Positions 62,450-64,000 of a stretch of DNA of 64,000 nucleotides are shown piece after piece (position 1 is the first letter of the stretch; every line of letters begins with the position of its first letter). Source of the DNA: Plumapathes pennacea (lineage: Eukaryota > Cnidaria > Anthozoa > Antipatharia > Myriopathidae); contig OZ038471.1 of the NCBI GenBank assembly GCA_964036295.1, positions 9,938,184 through 10,002,183 of the forward strand, read 5' to 3'. The notes under the pieces are model-generated. The model was not told the origin of the DNA and ran no database searches. It was given only the letters and a program-made list of their open reading frames with translations. Made by a program: the position numbers and the translations under genes.

Positions 62450-63684
62450 AGAATGGGACACATGCCAATATCATGTAAATGCTAATATAGTGTCATCTGC
62501 CTTTAATTACATTATATAATATTGAGATGTGTGGTGAAAGCATACAATACATGAGAGCAGCTCTGTAGCAATGTCATACAAAATTGATTACTTGGGCATG
62601 GAAAAAACAGATGTCCAAGTTTGTTTAAAATATGTTTCTTCCTAGGCAAGTTGACTGAACAAAACAATAACAGTTAAGTGTCTGCAAGCCTCCAAAATGT
62701 GCGAAAACATTTGAGGACCCTGCCAGAATCCAGTCTCTAGCAAAAGCACAATACAGTACAAGATAACAACAATATGAAAACTATTTTACCTTGAAAGAAT
62801 CAATTAACGAGATTTTTCAGTCTTTGTGACATTGACTGTCAGCTCTGCATCAGCAATCAATAGTCGATGACAATTGATGACAATTAGAGGAACTTTTTGT
62901 GTGATTATCAATTGGTCATTGATTGGTGGTCCGTGCCAATCAATATCATTTAACTATTTATTTTTCATTGATTGGCATCAGTTGATCAATTGGGTTTCTG
63001 ATGATTGATTGTCATTGATTTACCAGGCCAGGTCATGTGCTAATAGGCCAGTGTGTAGATGACAAACCTCCGAAACAAAACGATGTTGTTACTGAGGTAA
63101 TACGATCCAGGTAATATTAATCGGGTTTATCGAGTGGACAGGCGAGCATGAGAAACTTTCGAACTTTCTATAAACACTGAGCCGAATTATCATAACAATT
63201 AAGGAAGAGAAAAGGTCACTGTTTTACACCGGAGTCTGATACATGTATGTTCTGCTGTCAAGAGCCGAGTTTGTTCGCTTGTCGACCTCACGCTCGACTG
63301 TTGACGGCCGCTCTGCTGAATTTACTTCACATCATAAAACATGCACATACATAAAACATAAACACATGGGCTGTGCGACAAAGAGACAGGCTGTATGACT
63401 TGGAGACGTAGGCTGCGTGGCCGTGGGCAACGCGAACGCAACTCTAAGATGATGCGAGAAATTCCTCGTGGTCGAGGTTTTGACTCGGTTGATTAATACC
63501 ATTGAAGTTTCGCGGCCAATTTTACTTCCGGTTTGTTGAAACGAGTTGATGGTTTGATAGAAGGAAACACGCATCAATGGCCAATTCCTGTGCCTCAATA
63601 ACTGTTCAATAGCTCTGCTTCAATCAATATAAACCCTTCGACTAAGACTTTTTCAATAAATTTTTGAAAACTTTCTGCACTTAC
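62450..63684. other. 5-prime end of intron 1, nothing coding
   Basis: The ATTGAT-rich tract at 62850-63020 is the only structured part. The minus frame at 63332-63598 is not supported by splice or homology. Confidence 0.4.
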
Positions 63685-63907
63685 CGGTGGGAGAGCTGTC
63701 AAAGATATACAAGTCGCAGGCTCCGTGAAATCCAGCTCTGTGATGATGTTGAGTGCCGCAGTCCCACTGCACCTTGACCAATTTCTCTGGCAGACTCGAC
63801 GAGTGACTACCAACTGCTACCACTGTGCCCACAAAACCCTCTCCACCGTCGATTTCCTCGTCGTAGTCCCACTTGGGACCTCGAACGACGCGTAGACCAA
63901 CGTACAT
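63685..63907 (-). CDS. mib: MIB-like exon 1: first MIB/HERC2 domain
   Basis: The exon starts at an ATG at 63907 followed by YVGLRVVRGPKW. The core shows DGGEGFVGTVV, VKVQWDCGT and AGFHGACDLYIFD, all MIB/HERC2 hallmarks, and the domain fills the exon. The frame stays open upstream to the window edge with no other ATG, so a longer N-terminus or an upstream exon cannot be excluded. Placing the domain next to this Met fits the short leader of the MIB family. The donor CCACCG|GTAAGT at 63685 is strong and leaves phase 1. In MIB proteins this domain recognises the substrate Notch ligand. Confidence 0.86.
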
Positions 63908-64000
63908 CTTCGAATAATCATCATACAAACTAACGAAATCATTTACTACATTATAAACTTCAAACGAATAACCTCTAATGTAACCAACTCCAGTATGTGG

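Noticed and set aside
63332-63598. Minus-strand frame as an additional MIB exon
   Set aside because: Exon 1 joins exon 2 directly in phase with the expected family sequence, leaving no room for it.
63908-63928. Start of MIB exon 1 at a TTG at 63928
   Set aside because: Animal genes rarely use TTG; the ATG at 63907 sits directly before the conserved domain.

Overview
The window is eukaryotic and reads like intronic DNA of an anthozoan cnidarian, most likely a stony coral or a close relative. This is inference: AT-rich sequence, spliced animal-type genes, and a dense mix of transposon types that I associate with coral genomes. There is no bacterial-style gene packing, rRNA or CRISPR array.

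One host gene explains almost the whole window. Nine exons on the minus strand, from about 63907 down to 978, encode the N-terminal half of a Mind-bomb-type E3 ubiquitin ligase: MIB/HERC2 domain, ZZ zinc finger, second MIB/HERC2 domain, two REP (SH3-like) repeats and the start of the ankyrin repeats. The first exon lies at the right edge. The remaining ankyrins and the RING fingers must lie to the left, outside the window. All eight junctions have GT/AG borders and matching phases. Coding sequence is about 1.6 kb; the rest is introns of 0.3 to 21.6 kb.

The introns are a layered record of mobile elements. Left to right: Helitron-like 3-prime ends (2351, 2623); a hairpin element (8526-8689); a Tc1-like copy (9759-12125) split by a TTAA-flanked Kolobok-like element with a THAP remnant (10146-12015); a HUH-endonuclease/SF3-helicase Rep pseudogene with three in-frame stops (12636-14015); a Helitron-like element (14317-15772); a Penelope-like fragment with 13-bp target duplication (16702-17243); a 2.27-kb near-perfect palindrome (17726-19995); a 245-bp hexanucleotide microsatellite ending 22 nt from a splice donor; a 4.6-kb TA-flanked Tc1-type element carrying a divergent BEN-domain gene (21101-25668); hAT and PIF/Harbinger remnants; Helitron-like copies (32-38 kb); a terminal-repeat element (37987-40928); duplicated Helitron-like units with datable MITE and SINE insertions (44-50 kb); and a 4.7-kb CACTA/Tnp2-type element that also carries a divergent BEN-like exon (53605-58270).

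The most interesting points are the HUH-SF3 element, two unrelated transposons that each pair a transposase with a head-to-head BEN gene, the giant palindrome beside exon 4, and the placement of inverted repeats around exon 4, whose 246-nt length would allow in-frame skipping.
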